Source: Anoplolepis gracilipes (lineage: Eukaryota > Arthropoda > Insecta > Hymenoptera > Formicidae). Taken from it: 64,000 nt of DNA. Where the stretch lies: contig NC_132972.1 in NCBI RefSeq assembly GCF_047496725.1, positions 11,113,001 through 11,177,000 on the forward strand, in the 5' to 3' direction. Both the position numbers and the translations under genes were made by a program. Of the stretch, positions 1 to 14,900 are shown one piece after another (the first letter of the stretch is position 1; every line of letters begins with the position of its first letter). The notes beneath the pieces are model-generated. The model was not told the origin of the DNA, searched no databases, and was given only the letters and a program-made list of their open reading frames with translations.

Positions 1-1228
1 TTCTAACTTTTGTTCGGCCAACGCTTTTTCATCAGCTATGCAGGCTACTAATTGCTCCGCTTTTTCCTTCACTTTTTGTACTTGATTCTTAAAAGCTTCA
101 GCTTGCATGGCTCTCTCTGTTACTTCTAGAAGTACCCTCTCAGCTTTTTCGGAAGCCTGGACCAATTCCTGTTCCATTACAGCTAAATCTCTCTTCAGGA
201 TCTCAACAGATATTGACGCTTCTTCAAGTTTTGCTAAGCCTGTGTCCATTCTTTTAGCTCCTTCGCCAAGCTCATGTTGCTTGGACCGATAGATATTTTT
301 ATATCCACCAATAAAATTCAAATAAGATTTCGGAGTTACGTGAGTAGCGCGCCGAAATCTTTGAAAATATTCGACCGAAGTTACCGAAACAATATCTTGT
401 ATGGATCCTAAAGCGTTTACTAGTGCAGTCTTCACATTGTCAGTGCAAGCAATTTCAAAATCATGAAGAAAATGCTTGGCAACCAAAATCAGAGCATCCT
501 TCGGCCAAGGTTGAAACCAATCTATAGTACAGCCTGAGATAAGAGCCGGAAAACGCTGTGCGCGGTTCCGGAATTTTTCACCCACAGGAGAGAAGCAGAA
601 AACAACGTGCAAATTTTGGCAAGTTCTTTGCAGAAAGAAATCCATCACCAATTCATTATTGAGAGTTCTTTTAGGATTTTCTCGTCTCAAGATAGGTGTT
701 AATTCGGAAATGATTTCCGATTGCTCGTCGCGTGTGAATAAATTGCTGATAACTCCGGAGCTCAGGATATTATTCAAATATTCAAGGAAGCCTTCCTCCT
801 TGATGTCGAGATCGGTAAAGATAAACGTTGTACCTTTGCCTTGAGCACCGCAAGTGCGATACAGAAATCTGAGATCTTCTAAAAAGTTGGCTACATTATA
901 AGATCTAGTCAAGGTAATTTGGAACGTCTTGTATCCGGCAATAAAAGAAGACAGCCTTGTAAGACTTTGTTTGCCAGAACCGCCGACGCCTACTAACATT
1001 ACATTGCCTTTCGGATGCCTGATGACTCTAGATATTTTTACTAAATGCAGCATGGCGTCGGGGAAAAATACTAGATCCATCCCAGCCCCTCTCTGCATTT
1101 CATTGAACTGTGCCAGAAACATGTCTAATCTGTCTCGTAGCACTTGCGCGTCATAAACAGGCTCGTATACCTTGGGAAGTTCTACATCTGCGTCCTCACC
1201 TTCTTCACCAGTCGGTTCTGGAGCATCT
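1..1228 (-). CDS. DNAH5: dynein heavy chain coding exon 28 (AAA4 and stalk start, partial)
   Basis: Acceptor ttacag before 1228; the frame is still open at base 1. It encodes DAPEPTGEEGEDADVELPKV, AAA4 with Walker A NVMLVGVGGSGKQSLTRLSS, Walker B GTTFIFTDLDIKEEGFLEYL, VVFCFSPVGEKFRNRAQRFP, HVTPKSYLNFIGGYKNIYRS and a heptad-rich helix that starts the stalk coiled coil. The reading stays open through 409 codons. Confidence 0.98.
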
Positions 1229-2947
1229 CTGTAATCAAATAAATATTGTTAATATTTTTAATGTCACGATAAATCGATATATTTCATAGATTATTAAAAT
1301 ATTATTAAAATATTATTACCTCATAAAATCGACAAATGCAGGATCTTGATCCAACATGTTTATATATTTTTTTCCTAAAATCTCGTCCACGACGCGAATT
1401 AATTCTTCGTCGAACCAATCTTTATCGCCTTGTATCGTAAATCTATCGCTAAACACTCGTGTACATTCGTGCTTCCAAAGCAGCATCAGCACGCTTTCCT
1501 TGTCAATGACCGTTGACAATGTACCGACCATACCCTGCCAGATTCTCGAGAGATCTCGGAGACTAAAGACATAATGAAACTTTGCTGGTGTTGGCAACAG
1601 CTTCATCCGTGTTTTTTCCCAAAGTATTCTAGTTAAGGGAATCATTTTTTTAACGAGCTGACGGACCTCTGCCGAAAATCCTCTTTTAACATTGTAATGT
1701 CCTTCGCCTAGAACGCTAAAAATTCGATCGATTGCCACATTGTCGGGTAATGTACAATTAAAAATGCAAAACTGTCTTTTGAGCCTCGAAGGAATATCGT
1801 TTCTTCCACCGCCGGGCTGGCACATGGCTGCTAAGAAAATTACATCTACGATAGCGGTGAAATCGCCCGGTTTTTCCAGAGAATAAAATCCTTTCATATC
1901 CATAGTTTGTCGAACGATTTCATTAGTTATTTGATCGCCCCATTCATTAATTTGCGGTAAATTCACATCATCGACAAAAATCAACATCTTTTTGCCGCCT
2001 GGTGGTCCAAATGTATTTCCCATACGCTTTTCCACATAGCTTTCGATGGTTTTCTGGAACTGATACGGACTGGTCGCTGAACTAAAATTGAAAGAACGAC
2101 TCAAGGTCGTATCTGGATTTGCTTTCTTCATGTACGACTTCATCATAACAGTTTTAGCAGATCCCTGCTCGCCTATTAGCAATACAGCTTTATCCTGACG
2201 ACCAATCAAGTCTACGAGGTATTGAATTCTTGCATTATCCGGTATAGGCACCAAAACATTACTGTAATCAGGCGTTGCATATTCCGGATAGACATAATTG
2301 GTCACCATACTTGTCCACGTGTCCCACACGCCTTTATCAGTAACGAAAAAGTCGAATACTGTGGCATCCAGATATCTATCGGAAGTCGGAAGATCCAAGG
2401 TGTCAAAGTTTTCTCGAAGATATCTGTCATACTTTTGTCTATCGGCAGTTTCCAGCAATGCTCCTATGCCCCATACTAATGTGAACACATAAAGACGTTT
2501 TAGATATTCCGCTGTTACAGGTTGAGGTTTATCTTTCTCTAAATCTTCATCTTCCTCTTCTTCTAATGTTGTTTCGGCAGGTATTAAACCTTCCAGCAAG
2601 CAAAGCATTTGTCTTATTATATTACATTGCAAGACATTGATGGCGAGTGTTAGTGTTTGAGTACTCCATGAATAAACCTAGAATAAAAATTTACTTATTT
2701 TTATATTATACAATTGTCTTATAAAATGTTATATATTTTTATGCTAACATAATTATGCAGCATCTACACTTTATTATGATTAATATATGTATATGTTATT
2801 ATTTCAAATAAGTATAACTTAAATATTTACAATTATAATAAAATATTTATATATGTATAAATTAATAGGTAATCTCTTTATCTATGATATTTCTTAAGTT
2901 AAGGAACAGAAATAAGTTATATAATATATAAGTATTTTAAATAATTG

Positions 2948-2987
<40 letters not shown>

Positions 2988-5900
2988 CATAAATTATAAA
3001 TGATTATATAGTATATACAAAAATTACGTTAAATCAAGATAATATTATTCACGATCTACCTGTGCGAAAGAATCTGTAAACATTTGCTCGAGAACTTCTT
3101 GTTCCAATGGTGATCGTGTTTTCACCCAAGCAGTAACAACTGGATTCCAATCTAAACCTGAAGAGCTCATGTATACCATGCCATTTCGCGAAACAGTCGC
3201 AGGACTTGCATTGTCAATATTGTGCGGCTCGAAAATAATTTTACATGTTGGCGCCATTGACAATCTATCGCCGTTAGCCAAAGTTAAAGTTTTATTATCA
3301 TCCAAAACGGAATTTAAATTCTCTATCCAAATGCTATCAACGGGACCATCGAGCACTAGCCATACGTGCTCGCCCTTTTTTAATTTCAACGTTTTCCGCC
3401 ATAAAGCTGAGAAAATTCCGTCTGTCCAATCGTTGGTGGCCACATCCAAACGACCGAACATTTGAGCGGCTGTTATACTTTTAGGATTCATTCTCATTTC
3501 TCTGTCAAATTAAATAACCTTGTAAATTTGACAATTACTTTATAAAGCATTATTTTAATAAACAGTTATTTTATGAATTATTATCGCACTTTAAATAAAA
3601 ATTGCCTGACGAAAAGAGTGATTCTAAGATATTTAAATAATAAGATATTTTAAATAATCTGAAAATTTTATATATACTTATATACAGTATGCATATTATT
3701 TTACCTATGATAATCGCCACATTGTGTCAATGCTTTCATTAACGTATGTATACAAGCAGTCTTGCCGGCGCCGGTTGGACCTAATGTCATGATACCGTGT
3801 CTTACTCTCTGCGTCTCATAAAGTTGTATTAATTTCAACACCCATGGCAAGTGATAAATTAATCCAGCTTGCTCTGCTTGTTCATTAATAGCTGCTTCCA
3901 ATTCAGGGTACGATGTTTTCTCCAGCATTTGATTTGGAAACAAATCAGCTACGAGCGATATGAAAAGTGGTTCGTCTTCGTCTGTAAGAAAATGTGTTAT
4001 ATATTTTAATATATTTGTAGATATAATAAGATTTTATAGCATTATCTTTATTAATTAAAGTAATGACCTATGAGTTTCGAAAGATTCATGTCTCTTAGAA
4101 CACGCATAACGATTGTACTTTCCGAGTCCTTGGAATTTACTCTTTTGGCTGCTCCTAAGGTTCTTAATACAGACAATATATTTCGCAAACCAAAGTCGTA
4201 ATGAACCTATTACAATCAGTACATTGAAAAATATAATGAGACAAATTTTAATCACCTTTCTTTTAATCATGTAAGTTATCATATCAGTAATGTTACCTGC
4301 TTGGTCAATTGCTCCTCGCATAATTTATAAAGAGTATAAAATTTACGAGCAAGGGTGATGTTCTCCAGAAATCCACAACTGGCTAATTTTACACGTATAA
4401 TAATTTGACGATCAGGCACCATCATAGATACTGTGCGAAATTGTATCTTTAAGTTTTCAGGCAGTTCTTTACGTCCCGCATACCCAGGATTCTACAATTT
4501 ACAATATAAAATATAGCTTACATTTTTCGTTACGTTGCTAATTATTTTACTAACATAAAGTAACTTGTGTTTTTATAATGTATGTTTTGTAATTTTCGTA
4601 TTATAAGTAATAAAATTAAATAATTTTAGAGATTTGTATTTTTTAATAAAAATGTAAATAATACATATTTGCATAGATTTATCTATTACATCACTCATAA
4701 AGGCTTTCCTTGTTTTTCGTTAAAGTTGTACATAAAAGTCATTGATCGTATAATTTTCTTTTAAGATTTTGACAAAATTGTTTAGAAAAAAAATATATCT
4801 TTATAAGTAAATATTTTTTAATTTATTATTTCAAGTTTAGTTATTCTGTTTTATTAAATAATAGTGTTACCATAGTAATGAAAATTCCAAATTCTGGGCA
4901 CATATCGATTTGATCTCCATCCGTAAAAATAAACTGCTTCTTTTTTTCTTTTTTTGCGGCAAGCACTACAGCGACTTGTTGTGCGGCGACGGATAAAACT
5001 GGCAGTTCAATCCTATTGAATTCATCGAAACAGCCCCACGAACCACTTTGCGCTAATCCTTTGTAGATACGACCTAATCCTCGATAATCCATTTGATCTG
5101 AGCAATTGAAGACCACGACATACTTTGCTAAGGTCTTTCCCATGTCTTTTACGGTCTCAGTTTTCCCGGTTCCTGCCGGACCACATGGAGCTCCTCCCAT
5201 TGACATTGAAAGAGCTTGCGCTAATGTTATGTAACATCTGCAATGCAAAAAGCATTATTAAAATAATTGTATAATATATATCATAAAATACAATTTATAA
5301 TTGCATTTACCTGTCGGTTAATGGCGTAATAACCAATCGATCGGTGCATCCTAAGTATTCATTTTGATATGTAAAATTAACATCTGTGATCAATATTGAA
5401 GTCTTGTCTAGATCTTCCTTAAAATAAAATCTGCACTGTTTCAACCATTCGAAGTCATTCACGGATCGTACATTTAAACGACACTGAATAAATAAAACAT
5501 GCGATTATTAATTTTCTGTTCCATTAAGATTTAATAATTTTTCAAGTTTTCATCTATTAATGCATATAAAAAATAGAGTTTAATAAAACATACCAATATA
5601 TCGAAGATGTCACGTTGATGTACATGTATTGTAATTAATGTTTCAAACTTAATTCGTTCTATTTTAGTAAGATCTCTGGTAGTTTGATCGATCAAAGTAT
5701 TTAAAAGATCAAGGAACTTATTATTTGTTTCCATCATAATTTTTTTATCCGCGCGAGCTTGAGCCAAAGCTAATTCGCCATCTCGTGTCCAAATCATTTG
5801 AATCCCTAACAAACCAATCTGAGCGGCCATTTTATCGAGGAAGTTTAATAGATTAAAATTTGCATCGTTGATCATACTGTAACACTGACGGATAATAGAA

Positions 5901-8900
5901 TGCAAAGAAAGTTGCGATGTTTGTAATAATTGCATCAACCATGTTTCCACAGAACCTTCTGCTCTTACTGCTTTCTCAAGCTGTATAAAATATTACAAAC
6001 AAATTTAGTATTTTATTTTTAAAATATATTATTTATTTTAAATTATTATATAAATTAAAGAAATTAAAAATAAATTGTATAAAAGATGGAAAAATTTTTG
6101 GACAGAATATATAATAAGTGTCGCTGTTTGCTTGAAATTGTTTAGGCTACATCATACAATTTAAAAATTTGTATATAATAAACACATATAAAACAAAAGA
6201 TAATAATAGTATATTATATAAGTTTAGTTTTAGTATATGTTATTTGATTAAATATGTCATACCTACCACTATGTTTTCACCTTCTGATGAAACTATGGCT
6301 GTCATTTTATTATACTCGATATCATGAAACTTTACATAGCGTGTATTATCGAAAATGGAGAGTAAGTGATTTTGTATAGTATGAGAATCGGACGCTTGAC
6401 CAAGTATCTCCAAGAGGGCAGGATCAGAAACAAAGAAAAATCTTGGAAACATCATGCGCTTCTTCTCCAAATAGCTAAAACAATGCATTTTTATTAAAAA
6501 AAATTCCTTGTACAAAAAATTAATTAGACATTTTTCTTTCTAGTAGTATTATATAAGTAAATGTATATAAGTAATGATATATAAATTTAAAAAAATATTT
6601 CAGGGTTTTACTTTCGATTTACGTATAACAAATATACAATACCAATTAGATTTTAAATTATACTAAAATTTATTATATGTCCCATTTGAAATGCTGTATT
6701 TTTATTTAATTTTTTATATACACCTTGTATTTAACTGGCCTACTATATTTAAAGTTAAAACAAAAAATTCTTCTTTTTAAGCTTAATTACTAAGAAAAAA
6801 AGAAGATTGCGTGTATTATTGAAAATTACGACACACTTACCCACTCAGAGATTTTTGACAAAGCTCCAATTGCTCCTGCAAATGTGGTAGAAGCTGTTTC
6901 AGCAAATCATCCCCCACACAGCAAGGTACAACCCCTGGTGTTTCGTGGGCGCGTTGCATAATCTTCTGCCAGCTTTTATCAATTTTGCTGAATCTTTTCG
7001 CTTCTTTTGGTAATTGTTTCGCGATATCGCCGCCCACGAATACTGCTTCAAGATAGACCCACATATTCTGCACGAGCAACCATCTTTCAAGGATTTCGTT
7101 TGTATTAGATAAATCGGTGAACCACTGTTGTATCTGCTTTCTAAAGGGCGCGTTATAGCGATTTGACATGAGCGAACCAAGGACCATTAAACTGTCTTCC
7201 AGTTGACCAATGGTTTCTGCTGTTGTATCTCCTCTCAGTAACAATTCTCCCCTGTTGTTAAATGTCATGAAGGTCAATTCGTGCGATGACCATTCGTTCA
7301 CCACCGTCCTTAATTTGGCTTCGATATCCTTCTCCTTCATAGCCGATATACAAATGTCCTCGATATCTTCTTTATGCTTTAGCAGCGGCGCTTCAAGAAT
7401 ATTTTTAAGACAAAAACCTTCACTCTCAAGATCAAACGAATATCCCGTGACTTCTACGATTCTTTGCCAGTGACGTGGTTTCATAGCTTTGTTCGCCATC
7501 AGCTCAAGGAGAGGACACATATCGTTGAAATCGTCAATCGTCTTCTTGAGGGCAAAGAACGCCGGCCATTCCTTTAAGCCCTTTGGCAATTTGCGACAGC
7601 GGTTTTGAAACTCCATCAGCTCATTGTTTATCTCTTCGATATTAACCTAAATCATTTATAATTATAACGTTGTTTATTATATAATATACTGTTTACTATA
7701 TAACATATTGCATATAATTTTATAATAAATATTAAGAGAATTGATTGATTGTACATTGATTGATTAATATGTTATTATTAATAAGTCTGAAATTAAAAAT
7801 AATAAATTATAATGTTTTATATGTTAAAAGAAAAATTTCCGCATTTATGTTATTAATATATCATAATATATATCTTGTATTTTTTGAACAAGTGTGGATT
7901 TTTTACCTCGCCCCATGGAATATCGTAATAGCTGCTGACTCTGTCGATGACGTCGTTGTATAGTTTGTACAACTTCTGTAGTAAATTCAGCTCCTTTCTG
8001 ATTTGCGAAAGCTCTGGATAATCGGTGGTGGGCAAGCCAAAAAGCTCTTCGCCACTCTGGTAAGTCTGCAGCTTTCGCCACATACCATCGAATTTATTCT
8101 GGAACAGTATCTGCCGATCGGAAGCGTCTCGAGGGCTTAGACCTGGTTGCATCGGTCCAGATGATCTGTACTCCTCGCAGTACATTTCGTTATCCGCGCG
8201 GAATTTATCGAGATTGTTCCGCAGATCATTTTCGAATTGCGGTTGCAATGTCAATAGCAACACGTGACTTTCTTGCGCTCGCGCCAAGAGCTTCTGCCAC
8301 GTGTCTCGCAAGTTATCGACCTGCTCCAGGCATTCCTGATCCACGGGCACTTCGTATCTAGTGACTATGTTGAAAGCTTCTTCGATGGGATCGATCTTAA
8401 GTTCCATATCGACCTCCTGTTCGCGAATCTTCTTCAAAGTGTCCATAATAAGACGTACGTCATCTAGATCACGAATCTGGTGATCCAATTTGCGGTCCAT
8501 TTCGTTTATCAGCGCATAAACGTACTCCATTTCACGACGATACTTTTTCTTCATTGCTTGACCGATTTTATGTGTGCAACCTATGGAGATTGTCAAATCG
8601 AATAGTTTGTTAGTGATGTATTAACGTAAAGTTGAAAAAAGATAGTTATTTGTACTTTTTTCTTGTTTTTATAATTATTTTCAATTTCACTCATGAATAA
8701 ATATCTTACTATTTTCATGTGCGTTCTTTACTTATTATGTTATTTTTTAATCACTTGCCGAAGAATTAAAATAGCTATGTATATATTTAAACATGTTACT
8801 TATATACAAATAATTCTATTTAAAACTACAAAAAAATTAATAATTAAAATAATTGGAATAATTAAATTTATTATCATAATATTTAAATAATGTGTCGATA

Positions 8901-11900
8901 TAAAATATCAATGCATTAATATTATTTACCTTTAATTTCAGTGTAAAGACCATATTTAAGTTTTTCTGTCGATACAGCTATAGATGTGCCAAATATAATC
9001 ATATCCGGCTCGGTAGCTAAACGATCCTCGAGTTCACTGTGTTTGCGGAGAGTAGTTTCAAATTCTGTCAACGAAATTTGCAGCAATTCTCGCATACTGC
9101 GCTCATTCTTCCAGAGAAATTTATAGGGCTTCCAACGATCGAGAAATTCTTTTAAATCCTGCATAAGTTTAATATGACAACTGATTTTTTTCGATAAGTA
9201 AATGTGTTAGCGAGAATCTCACACTACTACGTAACTTACTTGTCGCAACTCCAGGATGCAAGTACTCAACATGCCGAGTAATTTAATAATTTCTTTATTG
9301 TCCATAACCATCGTATAGAAATTTCTCTCCTGAACCGGAAATACCGGCTTCTCCTCCGAAAGAATTTTATAAAGTCTTCGTCTTCTGGTTTTCGAATCTT
9401 CCGGTTCTTCCTGCTTTTGCTTCGCAACGTTACTTTGCGCCCGTAATACGACTTCGGCCAGATTTCGTTTGGATGAATAGGGCAGATTTTTCCACAAGTT
9501 CTAATAACAAAGCTAGATAACGATATGTTGATTTAAAAATTATAATTGATCTTTTAATTACCTTGCTACCTCTGGAATTCCATTGCGCCACTCCTGTCGC
9601 GACGCCTGTGATAGTTTTTCCAACTAATGTCAATGCTTCTTGAACGTCATCCAGGCTTGGCTTAACTGTTACTGCCGGAATCATTAATGTCGCGTGCAAT
9701 AAAAACACCGGGTTCGGAGCAGCTTCTATAAATATAATCAATGGCCTGCGATATTTTATACAATTTCTGTGTAGATTTACATAATTTAATTTAATTTAAA
9801 TATTAAGTATAAAAAAGTTATTAATTTAACTCATTAAAATATTGCCAAAATTGGTAAATCTGAATAATTTTATCTAAATTAAAAACATTGTTATAAAAAC
9901 AAAAATTATTTAAAACATTACCAGAATCGAGTTCCCGAACGAATCGTTTTCTGATTGCATCTAAAGATACTCTGGTGACTTTTATTAATACGTCCACGAT
10001 CTTCCTAGAATAATATCGCCTCATCTCGGATACCGCGTTCCGAACCATTTCTTGCATGCCTTTGGGTAAAGTACCGGGTGTCATCAGTAATTGATGAGGA
10101 TCGTCGAAGCAATTCCATACCACGGACCAATCTTGCTGGACAGTTTGTTCTGTCGCTCCCTCTCCCTCTTTTCCTTTATTTTTCAATAAAATAAAAATTA
10201 TTTCCATATTTTTATTACGCTTTGAAAGTAAATATAGATTTCTTTGTTACTTTTATAACAATTCTTGTTATAATTATCAAATGTATTAAAATTATATATT
10301 TATTTTAAATATTATATTAATATTATATAATATTATATTGACAAATATTTTTTACAATGTTTAAGAAATACAATTTTTAATCAAAATTTTTATCAAAATT
10401 TAATGGATTAATGGATTACTTTCATTCGTAAGAAAATCAAATTGATTGGAACTGGCGGTGCTTTTGAAGCTATCCGTGGCCTTTCTAACGAGCTGTAATA
10501 CTTCTTCCACCGCTTCCTCGATCATCGTACTTTTACGATGCAAATCTATCGCTGCCATCCTACATATCTCTTTATTTTTCTCTATAAATTCCTCTATCAT
10601 CCATGGTTGATCGGAATCGGGTAAAGCGTGCAAGGTTACTTTTTGCATACTTTCCAACACTTGTAAAATCCTAAATTATACACAAATTATACACACATTA
10701 TATTATTACATTAATTTATATAATTTTCTAAGTTCTTTTTTTAAGTATTATTTCTCTTTCTTTCTCAAATTGTATCAGAATAATTATTATCTATTTTTTT
10801 TATTTATAATAGTTATTATTTTGAAATTGATATAAGATTTTTTTTAAATTAATACTCTAATTGTGCAATAGTTTGCTTCTAAAGAGAAGAAAGAACTATT
10901 TATTTTGTTCACACATACCTATTATCGTATACATCATGAACTCTTGTGATAAGAATATCGAAGGTTTTGATCTGCTCCTTTGTATTCTGACAAAAATCCT
11001 TCCAATCTGGCTTAGTCCATGTCAAAGTTGTTAAGCCAGGTTCTAATAAAGATGCAACGCAAACTAAATGCGGTAACAATAATGGGCGAACTTCCAATTT
11101 TACGCGCTTGGCGGTACAAACAAACTCCTCGATCATAAGTTGAAGAGAGTCCGTGATCAGTGTAAAATAATCTTTTTTCGTTAATATTGTTAGTGCAACG
11201 ATTGGAATCTCCAAATTTATTTTCGCTAAGCAATCGGCCTCACGAAATAAAAGAACGACTCGGTTTTCCAAGTTGACTTTTACTTTTGCCGATTTCTCAT
11301 CAACTACCAAAAGCGGTCTATAAAATTGTTTTTTTTTTTTTTTTATAATATTAATCACATTCTATATGAAAATATTTGTAATATATATATAAACATTTTT
11401 TTATTATTTAAAATCTGACCTTTTCAAGCAATCCTCGATGACCCAGGAATTTTGATGCGTCCAAATCTCAGCAATGTCGACCTGATACTGTTTTAGAATA
11501 GCCACAGCGTGATTATATCTTTTCATTAAGTCGACAGTTAATGGTAACGTCTTTAGAACAGGATGATTTGATACGGATGCCGTCAACTCATCCAGATGTA
11601 CTCTAATGAAATTTCAATATTACTCAGTAAATTGTTTTTAAGGTTTTACATCTCACGAAACATTTAATGTTGTTTGATACTGTAAATATTTGTAAAAATA
11701 ATTAATTATTTTGCTTACTTCAAGGAATGTGCCCAAGTCAATCGTCCAGCTATAGGTGGCATGTGTCTTGGCAACGGCGGATCATCTCTTTGTCGCTTGA
11801 ACAGTTTTAACATTCGATCTATCTCTTTATCGCAATATCTCACGACAATATTATACTTCTCTTCCAATTTCGTTAGCGGTATTTTTGCGCTAACCTTATA

Positions 11901-14900
11901 AAAACATCAAAAGAAGCACCGTAATGAGAAAACTGGTGATTTCAAAATATTGTGCAATACACCTCTTACAAATTTATTTAAAAAAGTTGGATATATATTT
12001 ATTAACCTTTTCAAATCGTGTTAGAAACCGTATACCTTGCGGCGTTTCCCATACATCGGCATAATTATTTTCAATAATTTCACCGATATTCTCTTTTAAT
12101 GCGTTCGTCTTGGTCATAAAGTCATCATAGTCGATATCAAAATCACTATTCCTTGGATCTAAATAATCATAAGATTTGCTGGTCGCGATCTTTTTAGCTT
12201 CTTCAAAGGTTTTCATGGCCTCGTCTAACGCTAAAATTTAACATGAAATTTAAAATTAATTTCACATATTTAAGATATGCATATTCTTAATTAATATATA
12301 ATCAAAATATGTTTTTTAGAATAATAACATTCTTGCATCGATTAAGCAAGATTATAAACAATAAAATTAATCTTAATAATTTTTAAATTTTTAACACACA
12401 AACAAACATCTATATTTAAAAAAATAAACAGTGGATATAAGTTGATGCAATATAATGATAATATGATTTAAAGAAAACTAATTATATAATTAAAAATTTA
12501 GTAAAATTAGTTATTATAATTTTAAAATTAATGCTGTCATTATAATACATTAACTTATATACTTTGTTATATTTAATAAATTTTCCTGTAAAACAAAAAT
12601 TAGACATCTCGAAGCTATTTCTATACCTTCTCCGAGAAGTAATCCTTCCATTCGTCTTTCAAAAAGAGTTTGGTAATCCTGTATGAGATCAAACATGGTG
12701 AGAATCTTACGAATTCTAGCACAGAAAGCATCAAATCGACCGAAAACATGGGTTTCTGAGAAAGAGAATTCTTGTTCTGTAACTGCTGGCGAACATCGAA
12801 CCAATCTGTATGTTTCTCTATATGCTCTTAAATCAAAATTAATTATTATATATTTATTTCTTTTTTTAATTAAAAACATAAATTTTAGATTTAATTGATA
12901 TTATCAGAAATTGTATCATGTATTTTCACAGACTTAAAATTTTTGAAAAAAGTTTACAAGAGAGAGATAACATTCTACGTTACTGTGGTAATAAAAAAAA
13001 CAAAGTTTATTAATTAATTAACAATAAGATTAGTGATTCGGAAGATTAATGTTTAATGCAAAATTTCAGTACTTGTTTAGACGCAGACAATGTTTTAGTC
13101 TTGAGCGAGCGGCTACTCGATCTTGGCTCCAAATTGTTTCCCGACCTCTTTTCGTGACATAATCTCGACAGGCGGCGATCATCTGATTCGTGATTTTAAT
13201 CATTAAGGAACTCGTCCTTTCTGAAGTGTTGTAATATCTCGAGACACTGTATATCAATCGAACAGTTTGCAGTAGTGATACGAGGGAATCTCGCATTTTT
13301 GCCTACGAAAATGGAATCCTTTTATTACATTAAGAAATATGTAGATTTGTAAACATTATTTTGCGTATCATATATGCAAGAAAAAGAAAAATATATTTTT
13401 ATAAAGAAAAAATTATCTTACAGGTTCATCGAGATAAAGGCAATGACAGCACTTCTCTAGTGCCTGGATAAACTTTGCATTATCTTTCGCTTCATTGTAA
13501 CAATAAGTCACTTCAGCTTCCGTGTCGACCCAGTCTTTAATTAGTTTTGAACGCGCGACTTGCAGACAGAGAAGTGACATAGTGACTTCGTGATCCTACA
13601 ATTTTTTCCTATTTTTAAAATTTCCTATTTGATAAAGAGAGAAAGAGAAAGAGCAACTTTATACACATATACAAAAAAATTCAAGACACAATCCATTATC
13701 TTAGATTAATCTATGAACGCAAATAAAATAATTAATAATAATAAAAAAGTGTATACTAAAAATTAAATATAATTTATTACATAAAGTTAAATTAAAATTA
13801 TATAAAAAACCAATGTAGAGTGAAACCTGTAAATGATTGACTAGCTGACTAAACTGTGCGCCTCGCCGTTTCCAATATTCGAGTTCTTGCTGCGGTCCGG
13901 AATTATCGTTTTCTCTTTTAACTTGCTTACTTTCTGCCATAAAGTCCTTTAACTTCTTTATCCAGTACTTAACTTTTTCTTCAACTTGTTCCACGGAGTT
14001 TTCTTTTGCAACAAAAACTTTCGCTTGTTCAAAGTTATGCACTTCCATCATCATCTGTTCGCCGTCACTGAATATGCTTCCCTCAAATGCTACCTTCTCG
14101 CAAACTTTATAAATATATTACGTGTATTTAAATAAATAGTTATAATCATAATTTTAACAAGATATATATATATATATCTTTATAACACATTTATTATATA
14201 ATTATCTATTTTTATTATAAGTCTTATAATTAGTGCAATATTTAAAAATGTTATTTTGATATAAGAATATAAAATTTATAACTTTATTTTAATTTGCAAA
14301 AATACCTATAAGAGCACTGCAAAAGGATCTCAAGCCTGGCAGCAGGAGACTCTTAATCATCGAACAATCATCTTCACCTTCTGGACCAGGATGCGCTAAC
14401 GCATCCATGAATACTTGGTCCACAACACGTTGGACAGAGGTTAATAAGCCCACTTTCGTAATATCTATCACACCCGTGTAGAGATCTTTTTGAAATCCTT
14501 CTTCTGGTAATTGTTTAGATGTGCTAATTCTATATAAATAATTTAAAAAGAAAAAGATTAGTAATAACTAATATATTTCTGTCTATTATAAATATTGCAA
14601 TTATGACCACTATATCAAGCATTATTAATAATATAATATATTAATTTGTGTGAAATTGTAATGTTGTTACCTAAACATAAAAATACAAATGCCTGTACAA
14701 GGCACTTGCCAGCCATCAGTTAAAAAGAGCTTTTTCTTTGGTGGTTCCTTTGGTTCCTTTTGTTCCTTCACTTTTGATACTGTTGCATTTGGGGCTCCTC
14801 TAGAAGTTATAGTCTTTGGCTGCACCTTTAATAAGATTTTCGCTATTATCTCTTTCATTTGTCTAAAAAATATCGTCTAAAAATATTCTTGTACCGTATC

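Noticed and set aside
13701..13826. Extension of the exon 4 frame past 13827
   Set aside because: A CAG|GTTTCA donor and loss of similarity show it is intron read-through.
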